DNA of 13,720 nucleotides, from assembly GCA_002435955.1 (NCBI GenBank), contig DIWZ01000013.1, positions 45,708 to 59,427 on the forward strand, written 5' to 3'. Each line of letters opens with the position of its first letter. Positions within the stretch are counted from its first letter, which is position 1. This stretch comes from Pelobacter sp. UBA6093 (lineage in GTDB: Bacteria > Desulfobacterota > Desulfuromonadia > Desulfuromonadales > Syntrophotaleaceae). Positions 6,964 to 13,441 of the stretch are shown piece by piece. The translations under genes and the position numbers were made by a program. Below the pieces are notes generated by a model. That model worked only from the letters and a program-made list of their open reading frames with translations, made no database searches and had not been told where the DNA came from.

Positions 6964-7467
6964 ATGGAAACAGCCGTTATTGAATCTCCCGGCCTGAGCG
7001 AAGAACAGCAACGCTGCCTCGATCTTTACGATGAAGAAGACCTGCAGCTGATGGCGCTGGCCGAAGCGGCCAAAGGCAAGGGGTTGAACAGGGTTGAGGA
7101 AATCGCCCGTTTCTTTCGGGCCGCCGGTTTTTCCCGGCTCGGCATCGCCCACTGCGTCGCCGTCAAGGATGCGGGGCTGCGACTTGAAGAACTGTTGATC
7201 CGGGAAGGCTTCGAGGTGACACGCGTCGATTGCAAAACCTGCCAATTGCCGGCTGCCGCCCTGACCGAAGGTGCCCGGGGAATTGCCTGCAATCCGATAG
7301 GGCAGGCTCGATTGCTGGCAAAGGCCGACACGCAATTGAACGTGTCCATGGGGCTGTGCCTCGGCCATGATCTGCTGTTCAACAAATACTCCCGGGCCCC
7401 GGTCACCACCCTGATCGTCAAGGACCGCACCAATGGGCATAATCCCATGTTGGCGCTGCTCCCCTGA
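6964..7467 (+). CDS. DUF1847-family protein lacking the N-terminal Cys cluster
   Basis: A 167-residue cytoplasmic protein whose last two-thirds carry the conserved DUF1847 blocks: GFSRLGIAHC, GFEVTRVDCKTC, CNPIGQARLLAKADTQLNV, MGLCLGHDLLFNKYS, APVTTLIVKDRTNGHNP. Family members usually begin with a four-cysteine, probably zinc-binding module; here the first 45 residues are acidic and have a single cysteine. The retained cysteines and histidines (GxCxGHD, CNP, HNP) suggest a metal or redox centre, but no activity is known. ATG 6964 has GGAGGA (6953-6958) at 5 nt. A gap of 151 nt separates it from the trio upstream, so it may have its own promoter. Confidence 0.8.
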   Translation: METAVIESPGLSEEQQRCLDLYDEEDLQLMALAEAAKGKGLNRVEEIARFFRAAGFSRLGIAHCVAVKDAGLRLEELLIREGFEVTRVDCKTCQLPAAALTEGARGIACNPIGQARLLAKADTQLNVSMGLCLGHDLLFNKYSRAPVTTLIVKDRTNGHNPMLALLP

Positions 7468-7516
7468 CCACGAAGAGTCATCAGGCCTTCGCTGATAACC
7501 ACCATCTGGAGTTGCT

Positions 7517-7921
7517 ATGCATTGCATCAAAATTATACTCTGCGCCCTGTTGCTGGTCGGCTCAGTGAATTCCGCCGCCCTGGCCGGAGAAAAAACATCC
7601 GGCAGCAAAATGTTCGGCTGTTTTGATATGGAATGGGAAGTGACTCCCGATCAACAGGCCAATGTACATTTTTCCATAAATGACCAAATACTGACCCGCT
7701 TCACCCTCGGACCTAACGAACCCTTCCGTCAGTTTTACCTGTCATCGGAAAACAACATCGCCGAGGGGCGCATGCGGATCCGTTACAAGCCCGCCAAGGG
7801 CAAGGCATACCTGCAAATGGACAGCTTTATCTACCGTTGTGCTTCCCCCAACGAGCGAAGCTTTTCCGGAATACTGGCCGAATTCGAACTGCCCGTCGCA
7901 GAAACTCCCGACAGCCCCTAG
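7517..7921 (+). CDS. small exported protein of unknown function
   Basis: A 134-residue protein with a strong Sec signal peptide (hydrophobic core residues 4-17, cleavage probably after ALA at residue 23). The mature part of about 111 residues is strand-rich with two cysteines (C35 and C108) that could form a disulfide in the periplasm. I recognise no family. ATG 7517 has CTGGAG (7506-7511) at 5 nt and lies 49 nt after the DUF1847 stop, so the two are probably co-transcribed. Its stop codon TAG (7919-7921) is the inner part of the CTAG that begins the repeat element at 7918, so the end of the gene coincides with an insertion site. Confidence 0.75.
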   Translation: MHCIKIILCALLLVGSVNSAALAGEKTSGSKMFGCFDMEWEVTPDQQANVHFSINDQILTRFTLGPNEPFRQFYLSSENNIAEGRMRIRYKPAKGKAYLQMDSFIYRCASPNERSFSGILAEFELPVAETPDSP

Positions 7922-8082
7922 TGCCCTGTGCGGTTAATCCTGTCTTCTAATTCTGGCCCTTTTGGCCGCTGTCTGCGTTACACCTCCTCGACTTAACTCA
8001 GGCTAGGCCTGCGTCGGTGCGCCTTGACAGCAACCAAAATGACTCAGAATTAATTGACACGACTAACCAAACAGGACACTAG
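7918..8082 (+). mobile_element. 165-bp MITE-like palindromic element, copy A
   Basis: Both ends read inward as CTAGTGyCCTGT..GGTTA, and the inverted similarity runs on for about 54 bp per arm (TAATTCTG, then TTTTGG and GCTGTC shared), with roughly three-quarters identity. The centre carries TTAACTcaGGCTAGGC, which is shared with copies B and D. It has no coding capacity. It begins at the CTAG that contains the stop of the preceding gene and shares its last CTAG (8079-8082) with copy B. It has a distinct end sequence, so it is a diverged subfamily. Confidence 0.75.
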
Positions 8083-8245
8083 TACCCAGTAACACATAAT
8101 CTTTCGTATCTTGCTGGTTATTTTCCGCGCCAGCTGCGTTGTGATGTTCGCTGTTTAACTATGGCTAGGCAGCGATCATCATGCCTTGCTGACACGCAAA
8201 ATCTCTGCACAATCTTACGAAATCCTATGCATTACAGGGTACTAG
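8079..8245 (+). mobile_element. 167-bp MITE-like palindromic element, copy B
   Basis: Starts CTAGTACCCaGTAACaCATA and ends as the inverse of CTAGTACCCTGTAAtgCATA. The two arms pair for about 50 bp. The centre is TTTAACTATGGCTAGGCAG. It matches copy D (10690-10856) along its whole length in the opposite orientation and has exactly the same length. Each end is CTAG, shared with copy A on the left and with the short palindromic repeat on the right. Confidence 0.85.
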
Positions 8246-8301
8246 GAGTCTGTCGGACTATCCGGGCCGGCCGGTGGCTGGCCCGTTCCGTTTACTCCTT
8301 G
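8242..8301 (+). repeat. CTAG-ended short palindromic repeat
   Basis: CTAGGAGTCTGTCGGACTAT followed by CCGGGCCG matches the left half of the 62-bp repeat family. The interior folds into GGGCCGGCC-GGT-GGCTGGCCC (9 pairs, one G-T). The right half (GGCCCGTTCCGTTTACTCC) is diverged. It directly abuts copy B of the larger element through the shared CTAG. Confidence 0.7.
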
Positions 8302-8338
8302 CCCCATTACGACCAGGCGGCATCGAGGTCCGGCGTGA

Positions 8339-9079
8339 TCAGTCCCTGTCCGCCCCAATCTCCTTTTCGGCCTCCGTCGCTGGCCCTGATCCCTCACCCC
8401 CCACATCCGACCGGCTTTTTTGCAAGGTATTCCTCATGCCTGGAGGCGCTATTCTTGCGTAAATGGCGGTAAAAACCTCCTTGGCAACCTGGGCCGGTGT
8501 CGCCCCACCCTGTTGTTGACCGATATTCCGCAAACGAATTTCCGGCAGGGTCGCATGCAATTCACGACCGTTGAGCCCCCTGATTGCCAGGTTGACTTTG
8601 CCATCCCGCAGAATGAATTCCCTGATCAGCAACTTTTTGCCGCCTTTGCCCGAAGGCTTCGCCACAGCCGAGTCGGCGGTTTCTGCAGACTTTTGCACGT
8701 TGTTTAACAAAGCCTGGAAGTTATCGCTGCCGCGCCTTTTCTCAAAAATGATACGAGGCGCGATTACCTCGACACGGCGGATAATCACGGTATCTTCGGC
8801 CAGCGATTTTTTGTCGACCTCGACCCGGATGGTTTTAACCTCCACCGCGTAGGGCTTCTCGTACCCCTCGGGGTTGCCCAGCAAAAAATTCTCGATGCCG
8901 AGCCGACCGGAAAACAATGCGACATCAACATGCCCCACCTGGAAGTCGGTACCGGTAATCAGGGGGCCCTGACTGTTGACCGCGTTTTTAACAATCGATC
9001 CGAGACTGGAAACCCCAACCACGATAAGAACCACCAGCGCGACAACGCCGATGCCCGCTGCAACAAGCCACTTTTTCAC
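8339..9079 (-). CDS. AsmA-like membrane-anchored protein
   Basis: A 246-residue protein with an N-terminal membrane anchor (residues 4-24) and a periplasmic body. Blocks such as NPEGYEKPYAVEVKTIRVEVDKKSL, DTVIIRRVEVIAPRIIFEK and DNFQALLNNVQ match the AsmA/DUF748 group. These are linked to outer-membrane assembly and phospholipid transport between membranes. Most AsmA proteins are above 500 residues, so this is a short single-repeat form. It starts at GTG 9079 with AAGGAG (9087-9092) at 7 nt. The last 40 or so residues (charged, Gly/Ser/Glu/Asp-rich) have no family likeness, and the gene ends 37 nt from a repeat cluster; an old 3' alteration by repeats is possible. It is transcribed alone, opposite to its neighbours. 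Confidence 0.75.
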   Translation of the reverse strand: MKKWLVAAGIGVVALVVLIVVGVSSLGSIVKNAVNSQGPLITGTDFQVGHVDVALFSGRLGIENFLLGNPEGYEKPYAVEVKTIRVEVDKKSLAEDTVIIRRVEVIAPRIIFEKRRGSDNFQALLNNVQKSAETADSAVAKPSGKGGKKLLIREFILRDGKVNLAIRGLNGRELHATLPEIRLRNIGQQQGGATPAQVAKEVFTAIYARIAPPGMRNTLQKSRSDVGGEGSGPATEAEKEIGADRD

Positions 9080-9161
9080 AAGACCTCTCCTTTGTTACCT
9101 GTTCTCGACGCTTTCCCAAAAAACCACGAATGGCCTTGCAAAAAACACGATCTGCGAGGCG

Positions 9162-9188
9162 CGGCAGAGCGGACTTTTTGCGCTGCCG
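9162..9188. other. hairpin with GGACTTTTT loop upstream of the AsmA-like gene
   Basis: CGGCAG (9162-9167) pairs with CTGCCG (9183-9188), extended inward by two pairs past one mismatch, with GGACTTTTT in the loop. The same GCGGACTTTTTnCGC core is seen at the right end of the element at 1393-1543, so this is probably a remnant of that family. It lies in the likely 5' region of the AsmA-like gene. Confidence 0.4.
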
Positions 9189-9304
9189 GCAAGTATAGAC
9201 CAATATTTTCAAACGGGTCAAAGTTGATGGCTCAGTCGTCCCCTGAGTTTTGCGCTGCAATCAAAATTCATCGCTGCCTATAGCGCCTTCCCGGTCGTTG
9301 AGTC

Positions 9305-9313
9305 TGCTATAAT
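9305..9313 (+). promoter_or_regulatory. extended -10 promoter for the MBL hydrolase gene
   Basis: TGC-TATAAT is a perfect sigma-70 extended -10 (TGn plus TATAAT). No good -35 lies 16-18 nt upstream, which extended -10 promoters do not require. Transcription would start near 9320, giving a leader of roughly 35 nt before ATG 9354. Confidence 0.6.
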
Positions 9314-9353
9314 AAGATGATTATTCACCTTGCACCCAAGGAGGCATCCGCTC

Positions 9354-9995
9354 ATGTTTCACGGCATCCACTGGCTTGGCCACGACAGTTTTCGCATTGA
9401 AGGCAGTGGCATGGTGATCTATATCGATCCCTGGCAGATTCCTGACGGACCTGCTGCCGACCTGATACTGATCACTCATGACCATTTTGATCACTGTTCC
9501 CCCGAGGATGTGGCGCGCATCCGCACGCCGAAAACCGTCATCCTGACCGTGGCCGCGGCCGCGGCCAAGCTCCCGCAGCCGGTTCGCGTCGTACACGCCG
9601 GAGAAAAACGGGAAGTGGGTGACATTTTGATCGAAACCGTTCCGGCTTACAACATCGATAAATTCCGCGCACCCGGGGTCGTATTTCACCCCAAGGAAGC
9701 AGGCAATGTCGGATTCATCCTGACGGTGGACGAACGCCGTATCTATCATGCCGGCGATACCGACCTGATCCCCGAAATGGCCGGCATCGTCTGCGATATC
9801 GCCATGTTGCCGATCAGCGGTACCTACGTCATGACCGCCACTGAGGCGGCCGAAGCCGCGGGGCTGATCCGCCCCAAGCTCGCCATCCCCATGCATTATG
9901 GGAGCCTGGTTGGCTCATCAGACGATGCCAGGCATTTCGAAACGGGCTGTCCCGTGCCGGTCAAAATTCTACCCTACGAAGGCCGAAGCACCTGA
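9354..9995 (+). CDS. MBL-fold metal-dependent hydrolase (UlaG/UPF0173-like)
   Basis: A 213-residue cytoplasmic metallo-beta-lactamase-fold protein. The metal-binding motif is THDHFDH (H42, H44, D46, H47), preceded by the family's N-terminal LGHDSF. It is followed by IYHAGDTDLIPEM, which supplies a metal-binding Asp, and PMHYG, which supplies a further His. This arrangement matches short UlaG/UPF0173-like hydrolases, most of which have no known substrate. Start: ATG 9354 with AAGGAGG (9338-9344) at 9 nt. The HAD phosphatase begins 17 nt after its stop, so the two form an operon behind the promoter at 9305. The pairing hints at a phosphoester or lactone substrate but does not identify it. Confidence 0.85.
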   Translation: MFHGIHWLGHDSFRIEGSGMVIYIDPWQIPDGPAADLILITHDHFDHCSPEDVARIRTPKTVILTVAAAAAKLPQPVRVVHAGEKREVGDILIETVPAYNIDKFRAPGVVFHPKEAGNVGFILTVDERRIYHAGDTDLIPEMAGIVCDIAMLPISGTYVMTATEAAEAAGLIRPKLAIPMHYGSLVGSSDDARHFETGCPVPVKILPYEGRST

Positions 9996-10012
9996 AAGGA
10001 TTCCTGCAAACG

Positions 10013-10693
10013 ATGCTAAAAGGCTTGTTCTGGGATAACGACGGCATCCTGGTCGATACCGAACCGCTGTATTTCCGGGCCATGCGGGAGACGCTCGCCG
10101 AAGTCGGTATTCCGCTGCCGCTGGACCTGTATATCCGTACCACCCTGGACGAGGGCCGCAGCTGCCTGTGCCTGGCCCAGCAGGCAGGTTTCCCGCCACC
10201 GGAAATCGAGCGGTTGCGCAACGCCAAAAACGCCCGTTACAGCCAATTGCTGGAATCCGGCATCCAGCCCCTGCCGGGGGTGGTCGAAGCGGTTACAGCT
10301 CTGCGCCGGCAGGCCAGCATGGCCATCGTCACCAGTTGCCGGCGGGACCATTTTGACCTCATGCATCGCCGCACCGGCCTGCCGCAACAGTTCGACTTCA
10401 TCCTCACCCGCGAGGATTTTAAGTTGATCAAACCCCATCCGGAACCTTATTTGAAAGCACTGGCCCGTAGCGGACTTCGCCCGCAGGAATGCCTCGTTAT
10501 CGAAGACACCCGACGCGGACTCGAAGCTGCCGTGGCCGCCGGCATGCGTTGCCTGATCATCCCCAGCAGCCTGACGCCGGAAGCCCGATTCCCGGGCGCC
10601 TGGCAGGTCGTCCCCGACATCACAACCGCCGCAGCCCTGATAGAGGCGGAGTTACATGCTGGCCGCGGCATGTCGACCGGCCTCGATTACTAG
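10013..10693 (+). CDS. HAD-superfamily phosphatase/phosphoglucomutase-like
   Basis: A 226-residue HAD subfamily IA protein. Motif I is LFWDNDGILVDTE (nucleophile D8, general acid D10), motif II the VTSC segment, motif III the Lys of LIKPHPEPY, and motif IV VIEDTRRG. The TREDFKLIKPHPEPYLKAL and EDTRRGLEAAVAAGM blocks resemble beta-phosphoglucomutase and phosphoglycolate-type phosphatases. The substrate is unknown. ATG 10013 has a weaker ribosome binding site (AAAGGA, 9995-10000, 12 nt), consistent with coupling to the MBL gene 17 nt upstream. The stop TAG (10691-10693) belongs to the CTAG that starts the next MITE-like element, so the extreme C-terminus may have been affected by that insertion. 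Confidence 0.88.
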   Translation: MLKGLFWDNDGILVDTEPLYFRAMRETLAEVGIPLPLDLYIRTTLDEGRSCLCLAQQAGFPPPEIERLRNAKNARYSQLLESGIQPLPGVVEAVTALRRQASMAIVTSCRRDHFDLMHRRTGLPQQFDFILTREDFKLIKPHPEPYLKALARSGLRPQECLVIEDTRRGLEAAVAAGMRCLIIPSSLTPEARFPGAWQVVPDITTAAALIEAELHAGRGMSTGLDY

Positions 10694-10856
10694 TACCCTG
10701 TAACCCATAGGCTTTCGAGGGATTGCGTAGGGCTTTGACGTGTCAGTAAGGCGCGATTTCTTCTGCCTAGCCGTAGCTAAGCAGCTGAAATCGGAACGTA
10801 GCTGACGCGGCAAAGAACAAGCAAGGTGCGAAAGATTATGGGTTACAGGGTACTAG
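10690..10856 (-). mobile_element. 167-bp MITE-like palindromic element, copy D
   Basis: Ends CTAGTACCCTGTAACCCATA on both sides, perfect for these 20 bp, then diverging arms and the centre AGCTACGGCTAGGCAG (read on the minus strand). Length and sequence match copy B in reverse orientation. It contains no coding region and supplies the TAG stop of the HAD gene through its first CTAG. Its near-perfect end repeats suggest it is the youngest copy in the window. Confidence 0.88.
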
Positions 10857-10871
10857 GCCGGAGCCAGGGTG

Positions 10872-10899
10872 TTGATTCGCCCCGAACACATGGTATTAT
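10872..10899 (+). promoter_or_regulatory. sigma-70 promoter for nnr
   Basis: TTGATT (10872-10877) and TATTAT (10894-10899) are separated by 16 nt, and TGG precedes the -10 (extended -10). It would start transcription near 10906, 150 nt before the nnr ATG. The leader contains the 24-nt palindrome at 10996-11019. Confidence 0.55.
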
Positions 10900-10995
10900 C
10901 CGCAGGGTGACAAACGGCTGTCGCCTCGCCAGCCCAGCCGTGTCATCATGTCTTGCGATCCCGGCAAAAAGACTGTGCCGGATATCCGCCTCACC

Positions 10996-11019
10996 CAGGA
11001 GTCTGTCGATAGACTCCTG
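10996..11019 (+). repeat. 24-nt palindrome, collapsed remnant of the short repeat
   Basis: CAGGAGTCT (10996-11004) pairs with AGACTCCTG (11011-11019) around GTCGAT. It can be read as the two outer ends of the 62-bp repeat (GGAGTCTGTCG and its inverse) with the interior deleted. It lies in the leader of nnr, 40 nt before the ATG, and has no following T-run, so it may stabilise the RNA or act as an operator. Confidence 0.6.
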
Positions 11020-11059
11020 AACGCGAAGCGATCTAATTAATATGTGGAGGGAACCAACA

Positions 11060-12634
11060 ATGAAAGTCAGCCAGGTCGATCAGATGCGCGCCATGGATCG
11101 CGCCGCAATCGAAGACTACGGCATCCCCGAAGACATCCTCATGGAAAACGCCGGGCACGCCGCCTTCACGGTGCTGGAGCAGATGGGGCCCATCCAGGGC
11201 TGCCGGTTCCTGCTTTTTTGCGGACTTGGCAACAATGGCGGCGATGGTTTTGTCGTAGCGCGCAAGATTCATTCAGCCGGAGGCCAGCCCAAAGTGCTGA
11301 TTGTCGGGGATTCCGAAAAGTTTGGCGGGGCCGCGCGGCGCAACCTGGACATCCTCCGCCGGTTGCCGGTGGATATCCGCCAACTCGACAACACCGTCGG
11401 TCTTGCCGTGGAACTGGCGCATTGTGCCTCCGTGGTCGATGCGATGTTCGGCACCGGGCTTGCCCGCGAGGTCGCCGGCCTGCAGCGGGAGGTGATCGAG
11501 GCCGTCAACGCCTGCGGCAAACCGATCCTGAGTGTGGATATCCCCTCCGGCGTGCAGGGGGACACAGGCCAGGTGCTCGGTTGCGCCATTCAGGCCACGC
11601 ATACGGTGACCTTCGGCCTGCCTAAAATCGGCAACCTGCTCTACCCCGGCTTTGCTCTGGGAGGAAGGTTGCACGTCAGTCACATATCCTTCCCGCCGGC
11701 TCTGCACCGCAGCGACGCGCTTAAAGTCGCGATCAACACACCGCCGCCGTTGCCACCGCGCGTCTCCACCGGTCACAAGGGGAGCTTCGGCCAGGCCCTG
11801 TTCATTGCGGGCGCCGCCGGCTATCTGGGCGCGCCCTGCTTCGCCGCCATGTCCTATCTCAAGGCGGGTGGTGGCTACAGCCGTCTGGCGGCACCGGTCG
11901 CCATTACCCCGTTTATCGCCATGAAAGGCAGCGAAATCGTGTTTTTGCCCCAGCCGAGCACCGCTACGGGCAGTATCGCCCTGTCCAACCGGGATACCCT
12001 GCTGGAGCTGGCCAATGGGCTCGACATGACCGTAATCGGGCCGGGTTTGTCCCTCGAAACGGAAACCCAGCAACTGGTGCGAGACCTGACGACCGCCATC
12101 GACCGGCCTCTGCTCCTCGACGGCGACGGCATTACAGCCATCTATCAGGAGCCGGACCTGGTACGCAAGCGCCGCGCGCCCACCGTGCTGACCCCCCATC
12201 CGGGCGAGATGTCGCGCCTGACCGGCCGCAGCATCGATGCTTTGGAGAAAGATCGCCTCGGTACCGTACAACGAGCCGCCGCCGACATGAACGCCTACAT
12301 CGTTTTAAAAGGCGCCCATTCCCTGATCGGATGCCCGGACGGACGGGTCTTCATCAACCTCAGCGGCAACAGCGGCATGGCCTCGGCCGGCTCCGGCGAT
12401 GTGTTGACCGGCACCATCGCTGCCATGCACGGGCTCGGCCTGAACATGGAACAGGCGGTGTGCAAGGGAGTCTTCCTGCACGGCGCAGCGGGGGATCTGG
12501 CGGCGTTGAAACAGGGGGAAGACGGCATGACCGCCCAGGATATCCTCGACCTCCTGCCCCAGGCCCTGCGATACGAAAGGGAAGGCTGGCCGGCACAACT
12601 ATCACAACGTTACGCCGGGCCCCTGCCGGTTTGA
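11060..12634 (+). CDS. nnr: bifunctional NAD(P)H-hydrate epimerase / ADP-dependent dehydratase
   Basis: A 524-residue metabolite-repair enzyme. It epimerises R-NAD(P)HX and, with ADP, dehydrates S-NAD(P)HX back to NAD(P)H. The N-terminal YjeF_N domain (about 1-215) has MENAG (28-32) and GLGNNGGDG (55-63). The C-terminal ribokinase-like domain has GSFGQALFIAGAAGYLGAP, the TPHPGE block (378-383), VLKGAHSLI and NSGMASAGSGDVLTG; D447 of GSGD is the catalytic Asp. Both domains look intact, and the length is usual for fused Nnr. Start: ATG 11060 has TGGAGGGA (11045-11051) at 8 nt; the in-frame ATG at 11042 would put that site inside the gene. The LapA-domain gene follows after 81 nt. Confidence 0.95.
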   Translation: MKVSQVDQMRAMDRAAIEDYGIPEDILMENAGHAAFTVLEQMGPIQGCRFLLFCGLGNNGGDGFVVARKIHSAGGQPKVLIVGDSEKFGGAARRNLDILRRLPVDIRQLDNTVGLAVELAHCASVVDAMFGTGLAREVAGLQREVIEAVNACGKPILSVDIPSGVQGDTGQVLGCAIQATHTVTFGLPKIGNLLYPGFALGGRLHVSHISFPPALHRSDALKVAINTPPPLPPRVSTGHKGSFGQALFIAGAAGYLGAPCFAAMSYLKAGGGYSRLAAPVAITPFIAMKGSEIVFLPQPSTATGSIALSNRDTLLELANGLDMTVIGPGLSLETETQQLVRDLTTAIDRPLLLDGDGITAIYQEPDLVRKRRAPTVLTPHPGEMSRLTGRSIDALEKDRLGTVQRAAADMNAYIVLKGAHSLIGCPDGRVFINLSGNSGMASAGSGDVLTGTIAAMHGLGLNMEQAVCKGVFLHGAAGDLAALKQGEDGMTAQDILDLLPQALRYEREGWPAQLSQRYAGPLPV

Positions 12635-12680
12635 TTTTTGGATAAACGTGGAAAGTCGCAGTCCTTGCCATGCGAGAAGA

Positions 12681-12696
12681 CGGCCCTAATGGGCCG
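12681..12696. other. perfect hairpin between nnr and the LapA-domain gene
   Basis: CGGCCC-TAAT-GGGCCG, a perfect 6-bp GC stem with a 4-nt loop, ends 5 nt before the ribosome binding site of the LapA-domain gene (12702). It has no T-run, so it is not a normal terminator. It may set the relative expression of the two genes or form a processing site. Confidence 0.45.
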
Positions 12697-12715
12697 CCTC
12701 CAGGAGACAGTCTCT

Positions 12716-12931
12716 ATGAAAAACCTGAAACTTTACAGTTTTTTGATCCTGGCCGTACTGGCCATACTGATCATCCTGCAGAATACCGTCGAGGTGCAGA
12801 TCAGGATCCTGTTTCTGACCATGAACGCCCCGTTGGCGTTATTCTTGCTCATTACCCTGCTGCTAGGCATTGTGCTGGGCATACTCATCGCGTACCTGAT
12901 CGACCACAAAGCCAGAAAACGCCCTGCATGA
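12716..12931 (+). CDS. LapA-domain (DUF1049) inner-membrane protein
   Basis: A 71-residue protein with two hydrophobic helices (about 6-22 and 40-62) around a short loop with QNTVEVQIRILFLTMNAPLAL, the DUF1049/LapA signature, and a basic cytoplasmic tail (DHKARKRP). LapA in Escherichia coli works with LapB to control LpxC and so lipopolysaccharide synthesis; this is a stand-alone domain and the role is assumed by family. ATG 12716 has AGGAGA (12702-12707) at 8 nt. An upstream extension of the frame from 12638 has no ribosome binding site and crosses a hairpin. It is probably co-transcribed with nnr and converges on the cytochrome gene, 17 nt apart. Confidence 0.85.
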   Translation: MKNLKLYSFLILAVLAILIILQNTVEVQIRILFLTMNAPLALFLLITLLLGIVLGILIAYLIDHKARKRPA

Positions 12932-12946
12932 ATAACCCCGGCAGGG
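12922..12946. terminator. possible bidirectional hairpin between convergent genes
   Basis: CCCTGC (12922-12927) can pair with GCAGGG (12941-12946), and an alternative CCCC-GGCA-GGGG forms in the same place. It lies at the meeting point of the LapA-domain gene and the cytochrome gene. No T-run follows on either strand, so it is a weak candidate. Confidence 0.3.
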
Positions 12947-12948
12947 GA

Positions 12949-13428
12949 TCAGTAGGTTGACAGGATGTGTTCGGCCACCTGCTTCGCTTCTTTGTCGGAC
13001 AACAGCTCGGGGCCGAAAGGAGTCATGCCCGGACCCGGCGCGCGCATGAGCGCCACAATGTCTTCCACGGTGGCTATGCCGTTTTTCTCAAGCGTTTTCC
13101 GATCCAGCGTCTTGTCAGGGGTGATGATGTTGCTGCCCCCGGGATGACACAAGGCACAGTGCTGTTGAAACAGTGCGGCGCCGTTTTCCGTGGTTTTGGC
13201 CATCATGCCACGGTCGCCCTCCTCCATGTTGTGGTCCATCCCCTCCATGTCGTGGTCCATCTCCTGCATCGCATCCATACCTGAGCCCGTATCACGCTCC
13301 ATGGGCATGGTTTCTGATTGCGGCACGGCATTGCCGTCCTCCCGCGGTTCCTCGCGCTTGCAACCGGCAACAAAGATCACCCCCACCGCCAGACACGCCA
13401 AAACTAACACCCCGATCCGTTTCTGCAT
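12949..13428 (-). CDS. cytochrome c lipoprotein with Met/His/Asp-rich linker
   Basis: A 159-residue exported monohaem c-type cytochrome. Residues 1-22 are a lipoprotein signal peptide with lipobox VAGC (C23 the lipidated Cys). Residues about 41-76 are a linker rich in Met, His, Asp and Glu with the near-repeated MDHDMEG/MDHNMEE. The haem-binding motif is CALCH (91-95), followed by GGSNIITPDKTLDRKTLEKNG and then GPGMTPFG, where M135 is the likely axial ligand. The small class I cytochrome c domain ends with an AKQVAEHIL helix. It should be membrane-tethered in the periplasm or outer membrane and carry electrons; the linker could bind copper (inference). ATG 13428 has AAGGAGGA (13434-13441) at 5 nt; upstream extension of the frame runs through a repeat and is rejected. 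Confidence 0.85.
   Translation of the reverse strand: MQKRIGVLVLACLAVGVIFVAGCKREEPREDGNAVPQSETMPMERDTGSGMDAMQEMDHDMEGMDHNMEEGDRGMMAKTTENGAALFQQHCALCHPGGSNIITPDKTLDRKTLEKNGIATVEDIVALMRAPGPGMTPFGPELLSDKEAKQVAEHILSTY
13221..13262 (-). repeat. 21-bp tandem repeat inside the cytochrome gene
   Basis: Two adjacent 21-bp units (13221-13241 and 13242-13262) match at 19 positions and encode the repeated Met-Asp-His-Asp/Asn-Met-Glu of the linker. The repeat keeps the frame, so copy number could change linker length without breaking the protein. Confidence 0.7.
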
Positions 13429-13441
13429 TGCTGTCCTCCTT

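Noticed and set aside
7918..8301. CRISPR-like array
   Set aside because: The repeats here are inverted within each element and joined end to end; there are no regularly spaced direct repeats with unique spacers.
11273..12271. 332-codon open frame antisense to nnr
   Set aside because: It mirrors the codon pattern of the certain nnr gene and has no domain or ribosome binding site; a typical GC-rich shadow frame.
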